Source: CAZPKH01 sp964407165
GTDB taxonomy: Bacteria; Bacteroidota; Bacteroidia; Bacteroidales; Muribaculaceae
Direction: 5' to 3'
Assembly (NCBI GenBank): GCA_964407165.1
Contig: CAYOUJ010000006.1
Span: forward strand, 1-62,484
Length of the DNA: 62,484 bases
Position numbers and translations under genes: made by a program. The notes under the pieces were generated by a model, which was not told the DNA's origin, ran no database searches, and saw nothing but the letters and a program-made list of their open reading frames with translations. This document shows, one piece after another, positions 36,025-44,607 of this stretch (position 1 is its first letter; every line of letters starts with the position of its first letter).

Positions 36025-36756
36025 CTACTCGAAATAAAAGGTGAGGACAAACATTTTTGATGTGGCTTTCGACAGCGAGCGGGTGATGTGGATCTTGGTG
36101 GGGTCGTCGACGAGGTCGGGACGATTTTGGTCGATGATGTCGGTGAGGCCTATGCAGAATTTTATTTCGGGGATAAACTTGAAGTACGGCAGATAGAAGT
36201 CGCAGCCGAGACCGAAGGTGAGGTAGACGTCGAGCGGCTTGAGCTTCAGGTAGTCGCTGTTTTTCTTCGACACGTCGAAGGCCGGCATCACACCGGCCGT
36301 GAGATACGGCCGAGAGTTGCGGTAGCGCATGGCCGAATACTTGATGTCGATGGGCAGCACGACGTAAGTGCTCTTCAGATGCTGCGAGGCTTCGATACCG
36401 TTGGTAGTGTCAAGCATCTTTATGTTGCGATCGCCAAAATACATGCCGGGAGAGAACCGGAGATTGAAATAGTTGCTCAGCCGGAAGTCCAACAAGCCGT
36501 TGACACAGAATCCGGGAGAATATGACGGCTGGTCCATGAACCATGTCTGGCCGTCCTCGGTGACGTATCCGTTATGCACGAAGGTGATGTCCTGCAAGTG
36601 GATGCCTACGGAGAAGCCGAGATGCCAGCGGCGCATGTCGGTGTACGGGCGGTTGAGCACCACATCGTTAAGGCGTCGCGCATCCACCCGCATCGGCATA
36701 ATGGCCGCCACGAGCGCAAGGAGTGTGATTATGATGGTCTTTAAGCCCTTCATCAC
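36025..36756 (-). CDS. porT: T9SS outer-membrane protein PorT
   Basis: Outer-membrane beta-barrel needed for T9SS function in P. gingivalis. It has 243 residues, close to the known PorT length. A signal sequence (about 5-26, ending VDA) is followed by RRWHLGFSVGIHLQDITF, FCVNGLLDFRLSNYFNLRF and YLTAGVMPAFDV, ending with MFVLTFYFE, typical of the family. It heads the porT-P-K-L-M-N run; in P. gingivalis porT lies apart from porPKLMN. Confidence 0.88.
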   Translation of the reverse strand: MMKGLKTIIITLLALVAAIMPMRVDARRLNDVVLNRPYTDMRRWHLGFSVGIHLQDITFVHNGYVTEDGQTWFMDQPSYSPGFCVNGLLDFRLSNYFNLRFSPGMYFGDRNIKMLDTTNGIEASQHLKSTYVVLPIDIKYSAMRYRNSRPYLTAGVMPAFDVSKKNSDYLKLKPLDVYLTFGLGCDFYLPYFKFIPEIKFCIGLTDIIDQNRPDLVDDPTKIHITRSLSKATSKMFVLTFYFE

Positions 36757-36861
36757 CTTAAAAACGCACCCGGCCCCCCATTTATTGCCTATTTGTTAAA
36801 CAATCGGCCATTCGATGATTTTCGATTATCATCGATAAACTCGAGTTTTCGAAATAATGCA

Positions 36862-36900
36862 AAAAAAGAGCGGCCGCCCCCATAGGTAAAGGCGCCGCTC
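36862..36900 (-). terminator. Rho-independent terminator (minus strand)
   Basis: Read on the minus strand, GAGCGGC pairs with GCCGCTC and is followed by TTTTTTT. It would end transcription from the TonB-type barrel gene. The rest of the gap 36757-37043 holds weak ATCGAT words (36805-36845) and the ATAACTT array; no promoter for porT was recognised. Confidence 0.75.
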
Positions 36901-36967
36901 AGGGTCCATTCTGGTTACATATATATCTGCGTAATGAAAAAGACTGTAATCATAGGCTTGAAGAAGT

Positions 36968-36999
36968 TTATAACTTATAACTTATAACTTATAAGTTTA
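36968..36999. repeat. ATAACTT word array
   Basis: Four copies of TTATAAC ending in the palindrome AACTTATAAGTT. Next to it, two copies of AATTCCCAAATC run up to the stop of the barrel gene. Confidence 0.75.
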
Positions 37000-37043
37000 T
37001 GCTTGGTCAATTCCCAAATCATCAATTCCCAAATCCCGATTTC

Positions 37044-39890
37044 TCAAATCGGGGGTCGTCCGCCGCCCATGCCCGGAGGCGGCCCGCCGCCGGGACCTCC
37101 ATGGCGCGGGCGGGTCATGTCCTCTGGCGTGGCCTCACCGCGCTTGCTGAAAGAGTTGAAGCGGTAGGTGAAGGTGAGCATGAAATAGCGGGTCAAGGTG
37201 TTGTATCTCGTATCGTCGATATAGTTCGCTGTGACAGAGCGGCTGATGTCGCTCTTTTGGTGGAGCAGGTCGTAGACCTTGAGGGCTATGGTGGCCGCGT
37301 TGCCGGGGAGGAACTGGTAGGCTATCTGCGCGTTCCACATCCACTCGTTTTTGTTGTAGCCCGAGGTGTAGCCGCTGGTGCCGGTATAGGTTACGTCGCT
37401 GCTGAGCACCACGTTTATGGGGGTGTAATAGGTGGCGTTGAAGTTGCCTCCGTAGTTGTGTATGGCGTTGTCGGAGGTGGACTTGATGGAGTTCCAGGTT
37501 CGCTGGAAGGTGTACTGCGGACGCAGCTCCAGCTCGAGGTTGTCCGGGCGGAAGGCGATGCCGAACGACTCGCCCAGCCGCAGGTTGTTGCTCACGTTGC
37601 GCTCGGTGTTGTTGTAGCCCACGCTGCGCGAGTAGTTGAAGTTGAGCATGTTTGTGATCTGGAATGCCTTGTTGCCGGTGAAAGGCATGGAGAACATCGT
37701 CATTCCGTGGGCGTTCCAGATGCCGTTGACATTCTCGTAAGTGGTGGTGCGGCCACCGGTGACGTCGTCGAAGGTGGTGCGCGAGATGATGGAGTTCTGC
37801 GTCATGCGCACATTGAGCATGGCCATGATCGAGCGCTGGCGGTCGGCGTTGAAGTCCTGGAACCGTACGCTGACGTTATGTGTGAACGAGGGGTCGAGGT
37901 CGGGGTTGCCGACCACGATGTTCATGGGGTCTGATACGTCGGCAACAGGCTGGAGCTGGCTCATGGATGGCTGCGACGACTGGCCGCGGTAGTTGAGCGA
38001 CAGCGAGCGTGTCTTGCTGAACTTCAGGCGGTAGCGCATGAACGGGGCATAGTTCCACACCCAGCGCTCGGGGATGCTTCGGGCGCCGTTGATAAGCTCC
38101 GTGCTCTTTGACATCTGCGGAACCAGGCTGAGACCGACCTCCATGTTATATCGCGAGCGTATGCGCTTGAAGCCCAGGCGGATGTCCTGGTTCATATAAT
38201 TGTTGCGGAAGCGGCTGGAGAGCTCCTCGTCGAGGGTGCGCGTGGTATAGTCGATCCACGACGACACAGCATCGGTGGTCACCTCGTCGGCATAGACGAC
38301 CGGATATTCATAGACCATCTTGTCGGAATTGTTCCAGCGATACTGCAACTGGTAGCTGATGGTTAGGAAATTGCCGTTGCGCACGTTGCCGAGCGGCTCA
38401 GTCCAGCTCACGCGCCCTTGCACTGTATTCGCCCAGGTGCGGTTGTTGGTGTACTGGTCGTAGAGGTCGAGGGAGTCGCCGAGGAGGTAGAACTCGTTAA
38501 TGGAGTAGTCGTTGGAGCGCTCGCGGGTGTTGGAGAAGCGGTACGACGCCTGCACGGAGAAAGAGCGGCCGCGGTGGCTGAGGAAGTTATGGTTGTATAT
38601 GGCCTCGCCGCTAAGCTCTATGGAGTGACCTCGAGAATCTGTAATGTTGGAGCTGCGGCTCACCTGCGTGCGCAGGGCGTCGCCGGCAGTGATGAGCGTT
38701 GAGTCGGAACTTGCCGAGTGGTTCCAGCTCAGGGTGATGCGAGGGCGGAAGTCAAAGGTGTTGGCCGAGTCGGGTTTCCACTGCACGCGGAAGTCGCCGC
38801 GCACATTGTGGCCGCGGTCGCGGGTGTGCTTGCCGATGTCGTTGTAACTGACGGAGTCAGTGAAGAGGTACTGGCGGTTTTGCAGCGTGTGGCTGTTGCG
38901 GGCGGAGTGGCTGTACATCATGTTGCCGCCCACGCGGAATATCTCCTCGTTGCCCACATTGAAGTTGATGCCAAGGCTCTGTGTGGAGTTGATGCCGTTG
39001 TCGCCTCCGAAGCGGCGGAAGCGGTCGGCGTTTCCGTCATTGAAGCCCATATTGTTGATATTGTTGGCATTGCCAAGCAGCGTGAGCTGGTTGCCGTTCC
39101 AGAAGTGATTGACATTGAACGAGGCCATGTAGCGGTCGTCGGTGCCGTATCCGGCCTGCACGTTGCCAAACCAGCCGTTCTGCATCCCCTTCTTGACGGT
39201 AAGGTTGATGACTGTCTCCTCCTCGCCGTCGTCCACGCCCGTCAGTCGTGCCAGATCGCTCTTGCGGTCTACTACCTGCAGCTTGTCTACCATCGTGGCG
39301 GGGAGGTTCTTGGAGGCCACCGTCGGGTCGTCGCCGAAAAACTCCTTGCCGTCGACCAATATCTTGCTGACGGTCTTGCCGTTTGCCGTGATGGAACCAT
39401 CGGTACCGACCTCCACCCCGGGCAGGCGCTTGAGCAGGTCCTCGACCACGGCATTGGGCTGCACCTTGTATGTGTCGGCGTTAAACTCAATAGTGTCCTC
39501 TTTCACCGTGATGGGGGTCTTGACAGCGGTCACCTGCACCTCGCGCAAGTTATGGCTCTTGGAAGCCAGCACGGTAGGCTTTAGGTTGAGCGGGCCGTTG
39601 CCTACAGTCACATTGTCATATACCGGAGCGTAGCCAACGTAGTCTATATTTATAATGTATTTGCCGGGAGCCACGTCTCTGAGTGTGAAATTGCCGTCAG
39701 CATCGGTGACGACGCCGCTTACCAGCGTCGAGTCTTTCACCGCGAGCACGCGCACGGAAGCTCCGGGAAGGGCCTCTCCGTCGGCGTCGCGCACAAGTCC
39801 GCGAATGTCACCACCATACGCCAGGACCACGGCGGTTGCCAGGAGCAGCCCCAGTGTCAGCAGACGTAGATATTTGTGGCAGTTTTGCAT
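37044..39890 (-). CDS. TonB-dependent-receptor-like outer-membrane beta-barrel protein
   Basis: It has 948 residues from the ATG at 39890 (MQNCHKYLRLLTLGLLLATA); the ATG at 39923 is excluded because it lies too close to the promoter at 39926. It has a signal peptide, a carboxypeptidase-regulatory-like domain (about 28-115, DADGEALPGASVRV), a plug-like domain (LLKRLPGVEVGTDGSITANG, VDGKEFFGDDP) and a long beta-barrel of the OMP_b-brl_3 type. The C-terminus is a Gly/Pro/Met-rich tail after the last strand, unusual for a barrel that is normally folded from its final strand. No SusD partner is adjacent, so the cargo is unknown. Confidence 0.85.
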   Translation of the reverse strand: MQNCHKYLRLLTLGLLLATAVVLAYGGDIRGLVRDADGEALPGASVRVLAVKDSTLVSGVVTDADGNFTLRDVAPGKYIINIDYVGYAPVYDNVTVGNGPLNLKPTVLASKSHNLREVQVTAVKTPITVKEDTIEFNADTYKVQPNAVVEDLLKRLPGVEVGTDGSITANGKTVSKILVDGKEFFGDDPTVASKNLPATMVDKLQVVDRKSDLARLTGVDDGEEETVINLTVKKGMQNGWFGNVQAGYGTDDRYMASFNVNHFWNGNQLTLLGNANNINNMGFNDGNADRFRRFGGDNGINSTQSLGINFNVGNEEIFRVGGNMMYSHSARNSHTLQNRQYLFTDSVSYNDIGKHTRDRGHNVRGDFRVQWKPDSANTFDFRPRITLSWNHSASSDSTLITAGDALRTQVSRSSNITDSRGHSIELSGEAIYNHNFLSHRGRSFSVQASYRFSNTRERSNDYSINEFYLLGDSLDLYDQYTNNRTWANTVQGRVSWTEPLGNVRNGNFLTISYQLQYRWNNSDKMVYEYPVVYADEVTTDAVSSWIDYTTRTLDEELSSRFRNNYMNQDIRLGFKRIRSRYNMEVGLSLVPQMSKSTELINGARSIPERWVWNYAPFMRYRLKFSKTRSLSLNYRGQSSQPSMSQLQPVADVSDPMNIVVGNPDLDPSFTHNVSVRFQDFNADRQRSIMAMLNVRMTQNSIISRTTFDDVTGGRTTTYENVNGIWNAHGMTMFSMPFTGNKAFQITNMLNFNYSRSVGYNNTERNVSNNLRLGESFGIAFRPDNLELELRPQYTFQRTWNSIKSTSDNAIHNYGGNFNATYYTPINVVLSSDVTYTGTSGYTSGYNKNEWMWNAQIAYQFLPGNAATIALKVYDLLHQKSDISRSVTANYIDDTRYNTLTRYFMLTFTYRFNSFSKRGEATPEDMTRPRHGGPGGGPPPGMGGGRPPI

Positions 39891-39925
39891 GAAGACGTGC
39901 GGTTTGGTGAAAGATTTTCGCAACG

Positions 39926-39933
39926 CAAAGGTA
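39926..39933 (-). promoter_or_regulatory. Promoter -7 element of the barrel gene
   Basis: TACCTTTG on the minus strand, 36 nt before the ATG at 39890. Confidence 0.78.
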
Positions 39934-40046
39934 AAAAGTATTTTTTGATAAAAAATTTCAATTCGACAAATGTAAGATTTTTATCGACAAATTGCCAAAA
40001 TTAAACTTTTTCGGCTCCCATGCGTCTAATATTCAAACAAGTTTAG

Positions 40047-40054
40047 TAACTTTG
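40047..40054 (+). promoter_or_regulatory. Promoter -7 element of the Gly-rich lipoprotein gene
   Basis: TAACTTTG, a TAnnTTTG match, 31 nt before the ATG at 40085. The surrounding 39934-40084 region is AT-rich and carries divergent promoters only. Confidence 0.75.
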
Positions 40055-40084
40055 CAGATATAAACATACCAAACACATACGGCC

Positions 40085-40522
40085 ATGAAGAAGTATATCG
40101 TCCTTATATTGAGCGTCATCATAGTATTAGGCATGAGTTCGTGCCTGACCACCATGCCGCCGGACTACGGCTACGACGGCGTGTACTACCCCGGCGGCGG
40201 CTGGTATAACCCCCGGCCCACCCCACCGCCCTCCGGCGGTCCTGGCTACGTGGGCGGCGGCTCCTCGCGGCCGAGCACCGGCGGCAACGTGCGTCCGAGC
40301 CACAGCACCAATCCGTCGCAAGGCGGCAAGCCCTCCGTCACCAACCCCGGCACCGGCGGGGGAAACGGAGGCAACACCACTCCCCCCAACAACGGCGGCA
40401 ACAACGGAGGCACCAACTCCGGCAGCGGCTACCGTCCCGGCAGCAACACGGGCACAGGGAGCGGCTCCGGCTCCGGCTCAAGCGGCAGCAGCGGCACGCG
40501 CACCAACTCCGGACGCCACTAA
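40085..40522 (+). CDS. Small low-complexity lipoprotein
   Basis: Not a recognised family. It has 145 residues: the signal MKKYIVLILSVIIVLGMSSC with lipobox Cys20, a short Tyr/Pro-rich stretch (PPDYGYDGVYYPGGGW), then a tail of about 100 residues almost entirely Gly, Ser, Thr, Asn and Pro (GGNNGGTNSGSGYRPGSNTG). The tail has no predicted fold and is probably an extended, perhaps glycosylated, surface or periplasmic stalk. It has its own promoter and a strong terminator, so it is a single-gene unit. The low-complexity tail is plainly in frame and GC3-biased like its neighbours. Confidence 0.75.
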   Translation: MKKYIVLILSVIIVLGMSSCLTTMPPDYGYDGVYYPGGGWYNPRPTPPPSGGPGYVGGGSSRPSTGGNVRPSHSTNPSQGGKPSVTNPGTGGGNGGNTTPPNNGGNNGGTNSGSGYRPGSNTGTGSGSGSGSSGSSGTRTNSGRH

Positions 40523-40525
40523 CCA

Positions 40526-40590
40526 AATGCACAATGCACAATTAGCCTTGCGGATGGTTAATTGTGCATTGTGCATTATGCATTGTGCAT
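40526..40590. terminator. ATGCACAATG stem-loop between convergent genes
   Basis: A perfect 19-bp stem of AATGCACAATGCACAATTA (40526-40544) with 40559-40577, a 14-nt loop, then one more ATGCATTGTGCATT unit reaching the cdd stop codon. It serves both the lipoprotein and cdd. Confidence 0.88.
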
Positions 40591-40591
40591 T

Positions 40592-41065
40592 TCAGAAGTC
40601 GGTAAAGGTGAACGGTAGCAGCGAGGAGACCGATGGCAGCTCATAGACCACCTCACGCCCCACAAGCAGCACTTTAACATTGTGCCCTGCAAGTTTCTCA
40701 TACTCCGACAGCGCCTGGCGGCAGGCGCCGCAGGGTGAGCACGGGTCGGCAACGACTTCGCCGTCGGTGCCGCGGGCGGCCACGGCTATCTCCTCAAACT
40801 TGGCGTCGGGGTAAGTGGCGTGGGCATAGTAAGCGGCCGTGCGCTCGGCACAAGTGCCTGACGGATAGGCGGCATTCTCTTGGTTTGCGCCGGTGACGGT
40901 CTCGCCGTTGCTCAGGCGTATGGCCGCGCCGACGCAAAATTTGCTATATGGAGCGTAAGCGCGCTCTGTGGCCGCGAGCGCCTGCTCGACAAGGGTGCGG
41001 TCGGCCTTCGACAGCTCGTCGTAGCCTAAAGCCTTCACCGGCACTACTATTTCAAAATTCTTCAT
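40592..41065 (-). CDS. cdd: Cytidine deaminase
   Basis: Deaminates cytidine and deoxycytidine to uridine forms for pyrimidine salvage. It has 157 residues with the zinc-site motifs TCAERTAAYY (Cys and catalytic Glu) and PCSPCGACRQ (two Cys), plus the substrate-binding YSKFCVGAAI and GANQENAAYPSG. Length is typical of the homotetrameric type. It is transcribed divergently from the HD hydrolase. Confidence 0.96.
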   Translation of the reverse strand: MKNFEIVVPVKALGYDELSKADRTLVEQALAATERAYAPYSKFCVGAAIRLSNGETVTGANQENAAYPSGTCAERTAAYYAHATYPDAKFEEIAVAARGTDGEVVADPCSPCGACRQALSEYEKLAGHNVKVLLVGREVVYELPSVSSLLPFTFTDF

Positions 41066-41103
41066 ATATCCGTGTTTATGTTAGGGTGCAAAAATTTAAC
41101 AGC

Positions 41104-41142
41104 CAAAGGTAGCAATTATTTCGCAAATAATAGTTAAATTTG
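41104..41142. promoter_or_regulatory. Divergent promoters for cdd and the HD hydrolase
   Basis: TACCTTTG on the minus strand at 41104-41111 (39 nt from the cdd start) and TAAATTTG on the plus strand at 41135-41142 (23 nt from the ATG at 41165). The two elements are only about 24 nt apart, so the promoters overlap and may interfere with each other. Confidence 0.75.
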
Positions 41143-41164
41143 CAGCAAATTATTTCTAACAAGC

Positions 41165-41776
41165 ATGAAAACACCCATCGAACAACTCATCGCAGGGCGC
41201 TATGCCGATGCCGTGGCGTCGATACGAGCGCTCGCGCACAAGACCCACGCCGACGTCAACCAGCATTACGACGGCGACCATCCCTATAGCATCCACCTCG
41301 ACATGGTGGCCGACGCCGTGGTGGCTTACGCCGACGAGGTGCTTGCCGACGACGCGGAGTTTCTGCCGATGATCTTCGGCACCTACTTCCACGACGCCAT
41401 GGAGGACGCGCGCATGACCTACAACGATGTCCGCCGCGTGGCCCGCACGTTCATGGCCACCGACGAGCAGGCGCAGCTTGCCGCCGACCTGGTTTATGCC
41501 CTGACCAATGAGAAGGGGCGCACACGTGCCGAGCGCGCTAACGAGCGCTACTACGCATGCATACGCGAGACGCCCTACGCGCCGATGGTTAAGCTGGCCG
41601 ACCGCATCGCCAATATGACATACTCTGCCACCCACCAGGGGGGCAAGAACATAGCCATGCTCGACGTCTACCGCCGCGAGCTGCCGCACTTCATCGAGTC
41701 GATCACCGTGACCGAAGCACCGGACGGCCGCTATGTGCTCCCCCCCACCATGGTTGAGCAGGTGCTCTCAATCTGA
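41165..41776 (+). CDS. HD-domain hydrolase, small alarmone hydrolase-like
   Basis: It has 203 residues and is almost entirely one HD domain. The visible motifs are HPYSIHLDMVADAVV, FGTYFHDAMEDARMTYNDV (His-Asp metal pair) and APMVKLADRIANMTYS (the K-LADR-NM signature). These match the hydrolase half of RelA/SpoT and stand-alone small alarmone hydrolases (MESH1 type); no synthetase, TGS or ACT domain follows. Hydrolysis of (p)ppGpp or a related nucleotide is therefore likely but inferred. A generic HD phosphohydrolase is the alternative. Confidence 0.75.
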   Translation: MKTPIEQLIAGRYADAVASIRALAHKTHADVNQHYDGDHPYSIHLDMVADAVVAYADEVLADDAEFLPMIFGTYFHDAMEDARMTYNDVRRVARTFMATDEQAQLAADLVYALTNEKGRTRAERANERYYACIRETPYAPMVKLADRIANMTYSATHQGGKNIAMLDVYRRELPHFIESITVTEAPDGRYVLPPTMVEQVLSI

Positions 41777-41822
41777 CTAATGTGCATTGCAATAATTGGG
41801 GGCGTTTCGCGTTAATACATAA

Positions 41823-43235
41823 ATGCGAAACACAGCCATTACCATACTCGCAGGCCTCCTATGTTTTCTCGGCCTGACCGCCTGCATCGAAGACGGCTAC
41901 GTCAGCGATGCCTCCAAGCAGCCCGCCTTCTCGGTGGACACGCTCCACATGGGCACGTTCTTCACCCAGGACGTCACCCCGACATACCGATTCGTGGTCT
42001 ACAACCGCCATGACAAGATACTCTCCATCGACCGCATAGCTTTCCGCGACGGAGGCACCGGATACTTCCGCGCCAACGTCGACGGCCTCAGCGGCAAGGA
42101 GTTTGCCGCCGTCGACATCCGTCCCAACGACAGCATCTTCGTCTTCATCGAGGCCACGCTGCCTGAAGTTGGAGGCAGCTTAGCCGCCGACTATCTCGAC
42201 TATCTCGAGTTCACCACCATGGGCGTCACGCAGACAGTGGTAATAGAGGCCCAAGGCCAGGACGTCGACCGCCGTCACGGGGTGGTAATAGACACGGATA
42301 CGCGTCTGGAGGCAGGCCTCCCCTACCAGATTTTCGACTCGCTGGTGGTGCGCCCCGGCGCCACGCTGACGCTCGATGCCGGCGTGCGCCTGCACTTCCA
42401 TGACAAGGCATTCCTCAAGGTGGAGGGCACGCTCGTGACCCTCGGCACCCCCGACGCCGTGGTAGAGATGATGGGCGACCGCACCGACAACGTCGTCGGA
42501 TCGATTCCCTTCGACCTTATGGCCTCGCAGTGGGAGGGCGTGTACTTCTGTCCCGGGAGCACCGGCAACCACCTAAGCCACACCATCATACGCAACACCT
42601 GCTGGGGCGTCGTGGCCGACTCGCTCGGCGGCACAGCCTCGCAGCCTGCTCTGTACATGCTCAACTGCCGCCTGCGCAACTCTGCAGGGTATGCCCTCGA
42701 GGCACACCACTCGGCTGTCACCGCCGTGGGCTGCGAGATAGCCGACGCCTCGGCCGGTTGCATGTACCTGCGCGGCGGACGGCTGACGTTCAACCACTGC
42801 ACCGTGGCAAACTATTACCTCTTCACCGCCCTCGGTGGCCCGTCGATACAGTTTGTCCACTTCAACGCCGAGACCGACGACGGCTCGGGGATGCCACACA
42901 TGAGCGCCGACTTTGCCAACTGCATCGTCTACGGCAACGGCACCGACCTCAGCTGCGGCGACTTCACAGGCGCCGATGTCATGCTGCGACGATGCCTGCT
43001 CAAGAGCGCCGGCTCTGACGACGCCAACTTCATACTTTGCCTGTGGGACACCGACCCGCTGTATTACACCGTGCGCGAAGACTATCTGTTTGACTACCGC
43101 CTCAAAGACGACAGTCCCGCCATCGGCGCCGGCGACGCTTCGCTGACACGCACAGACGCCGCCACCGACTACTACGGCCTGCGGCGCGGCTCCTCCCCCG
43201 ACCTGGGCGCCTACGTCTACACCCCCGCCAAATAA
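41823..43235 (+). CDS. Beta-helix surface lipoprotein
   Basis: It has 470 residues with lipobox LTAC (Cys21). The N-terminal ~150 residues contain an Ig-like sandwich (VDTLHMGTFFTQDVTPTYRF). From about 175 onward the repeating pattern (LVVRPGATLTLDAGVRLHFH, SHTIIRNTCWGVVAD, LYMLNCRLRNSAGYALEAHH, FANCIVYGNGTDLSC) is that of a right-handed parallel beta-helix. It ends with GLRRGSSPDLGAYVY, a common end in Bacteroidales beta-helix proteins. Substrate unknown; it could bind or cleave polysaccharide but no catalytic residues stand out. Confidence 0.8.
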   Translation: MRNTAITILAGLLCFLGLTACIEDGYVSDASKQPAFSVDTLHMGTFFTQDVTPTYRFVVYNRHDKILSIDRIAFRDGGTGYFRANVDGLSGKEFAAVDIRPNDSIFVFIEATLPEVGGSLAADYLDYLEFTTMGVTQTVVIEAQGQDVDRRHGVVIDTDTRLEAGLPYQIFDSLVVRPGATLTLDAGVRLHFHDKAFLKVEGTLVTLGTPDAVVEMMGDRTDNVVGSIPFDLMASQWEGVYFCPGSTGNHLSHTIIRNTCWGVVADSLGGTASQPALYMLNCRLRNSAGYALEAHHSAVTAVGCEIADASAGCMYLRGGRLTFNHCTVANYYLFTALGGPSIQFVHFNAETDDGSGMPHMSADFANCIVYGNGTDLSCGDFTGADVMLRRCLLKSAGSDDANFILCLWDTDPLYYTVREDYLFDYRLKDDSPAIGAGDASLTRTDAATDYYGLRRGSSPDLGAYVYTPAK

Positions 43236-43257
43236 ATAGAATACCAATCGATAATCT

Positions 43258-43304
43258 TCGATGGCCCATCGATTATCTATCGATGGGCCATCGACGTTTT
43301 CTTT
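43258..43304. terminator. TCGATGGCCCATCGAT stem-loop
   Basis: A perfect 16-bp stem (43258-43273 with 43279-43294) around TATCT, followed by CGTTTTCTTT. Each arm is itself a palindrome. It ends the beta-helix gene. Confidence 0.85.
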
Positions 43305-43310
43305 CGGTGG

Positions 43311-43342
43311 TTTGCACGGTTGAGAAAAAATTGCTACATTTG
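43311..43342 (+). promoter_or_regulatory. Promoter of the acyltransferase gene
   Basis: -33 element TTTG (43311-43314), 20-nt spacing, and -7 element TACATTTG (43335-43342). It is one of the best-formed promoters in the window and rejects the earlier in-frame start at 43320. Confidence 0.8.
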
Positions 43343-43370
43343 CCCCCGAGTTAGCATACTATACCCTGCC

Positions 43371-44567
43371 ATGACTATCAACGACCAATACGACTTCAGC
43401 GACATAGAGCCGTTTGACGACAGCGAGTTCAAACAGAAGCTTGCCCTGCTGGTAAAGGAGCCGGGCTTTGAGGAGGCCGTGCGCTGGATACTCCCCGATG
43501 TAGATTTCCAAACCTTGGTGCAGACTCTGCTGCAGGTGCCCGACAAAGACACTTTCCAGCTCAAGATCATGTATCCCATACTCGAGCAGTTGGCCAAAGG
43601 CACTACCTCCGGCATCACTTGCGACGGCATCGACCACATCGACCGCGCCACGCAATACACGTTTATCTCCAACCACCGAGACATAGTGCTCGACCCGTCG
43701 CTGCTCAACCTTTGCCTGATACGAGCCGGGCTGGGGACTTGCGAGATAGCCATTGGCGACAATCTGCTCATCTACGACTGGATCACCGACCTGGTGAAGA
43801 TCAACAAGAGTTTCATCGTGCGGCGCAACCTGCGCGCCATGCAGGCACTCGACGCCGCCCGCAAGCTGTCGGCATACATCCACCACGCCATAAACGTCAA
43901 GCATGAGAGCCTGTGGATAGCCCACCGCGAGGGACGCGCCAAAGACTCCAACGACCTGACGCAGGAGAGCCTCGTCAAGATGCTCGCCCTCACCGGCGAG
44001 GGACGCCCGGCACAGCGGCTGGCCGCCATCAACCTGCTGCCGGTGTCCATCACCTACGAATACGACCCCAACGACTATCTCAAGGCACGCGAGTTTCTGC
44101 TCAAACGCGAAGATCCGGGGCATCGGAAGTCGCCCAACGACGACCTCAAGGCCATGGAGACCGGGCTGCTCGGACAGAAGGGGCGCGTACATTTTGCCAT
44201 CGGCACATGCATCACTCCCCAGCTTGAGACAATGGCAGAGATGACGGACAAAAACAAGGTAATCAAAAACGTGTGCACCCTCATCGACCGCCAGATACAT
44301 GCCGGATACACAATATATCCTGTCAACTATATAGCATACGACCTGCTGGAGGTGACCGACATGCACCGCGACCTATACACCACCGAACAGTTGCTGGAGC
44401 TGCGCGACTATGTCGAGAGCCAGCTCGACAAGGTCAAGCTGCCCGAGGGGATGGAGATGACACCCGAGCGCCGCGGATACATGTACCGCATGATGCTCAC
44501 CATGTACGCCAACCCGTTGCGCAACAAGCTGCGCGTGGCCTCCTCCTCGCCCTTGATCTTCAGCTGA
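43371..44567 (+). CDS. Glycerol-phosphate-acyltransferase-like protein
   Basis: It has 398 residues from the ATG at 43371. It carries the acyltransferase motif ISNHRDIVLDPSLL (NHx4D) and a second block, KSFIVRRNLRAMQALDAARK, while LWIAHREGRAKDSNDLTQES resembles the FPEGTRS-type block III. No strong membrane helix is seen. The family transfers acyl groups in phospholipid or lipid A-type synthesis; the exact acceptor is not evident. Followed 40 nt later by a membrane metallophosphoesterase, possibly in one operon. Confidence 0.82.
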   Translation: MTINDQYDFSDIEPFDDSEFKQKLALLVKEPGFEEAVRWILPDVDFQTLVQTLLQVPDKDTFQLKIMYPILEQLAKGTTSGITCDGIDHIDRATQYTFISNHRDIVLDPSLLNLCLIRAGLGTCEIAIGDNLLIYDWITDLVKINKSFIVRRNLRAMQALDAARKLSAYIHHAINVKHESLWIAHREGRAKDSNDLTQESLVKMLALTGEGRPAQRLAAINLLPVSITYEYDPNDYLKAREFLLKREDPGHRKSPNDDLKAMETGLLGQKGRVHFAIGTCITPQLETMAEMTDKNKVIKNVCTLIDRQIHAGYTIYPVNYIAYDLLEVTDMHRDLYTTEQLLELRDYVESQLDKVKLPEGMEMTPERRGYMYRMMLTMYANPLRNKLRVASSSPLIFS

Positions 44568-44607
44568 CGGAGGGAGAGAGCCAAGCCACCTACGATTCGC
44601 TGCGTTT

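Noticed and set aside
38718..39584. 288-codon plus-strand frame inside the TonB-type barrel gene
   Set aside because: Shadow frame with a Val/Leu/His-biased composition and no promoter or signal.
43359..44366. 335-codon minus-strand frame over the acyltransferase gene
   Set aside because: Shadow frame; the plus strand has the NHx4D motif and a well-formed promoter.
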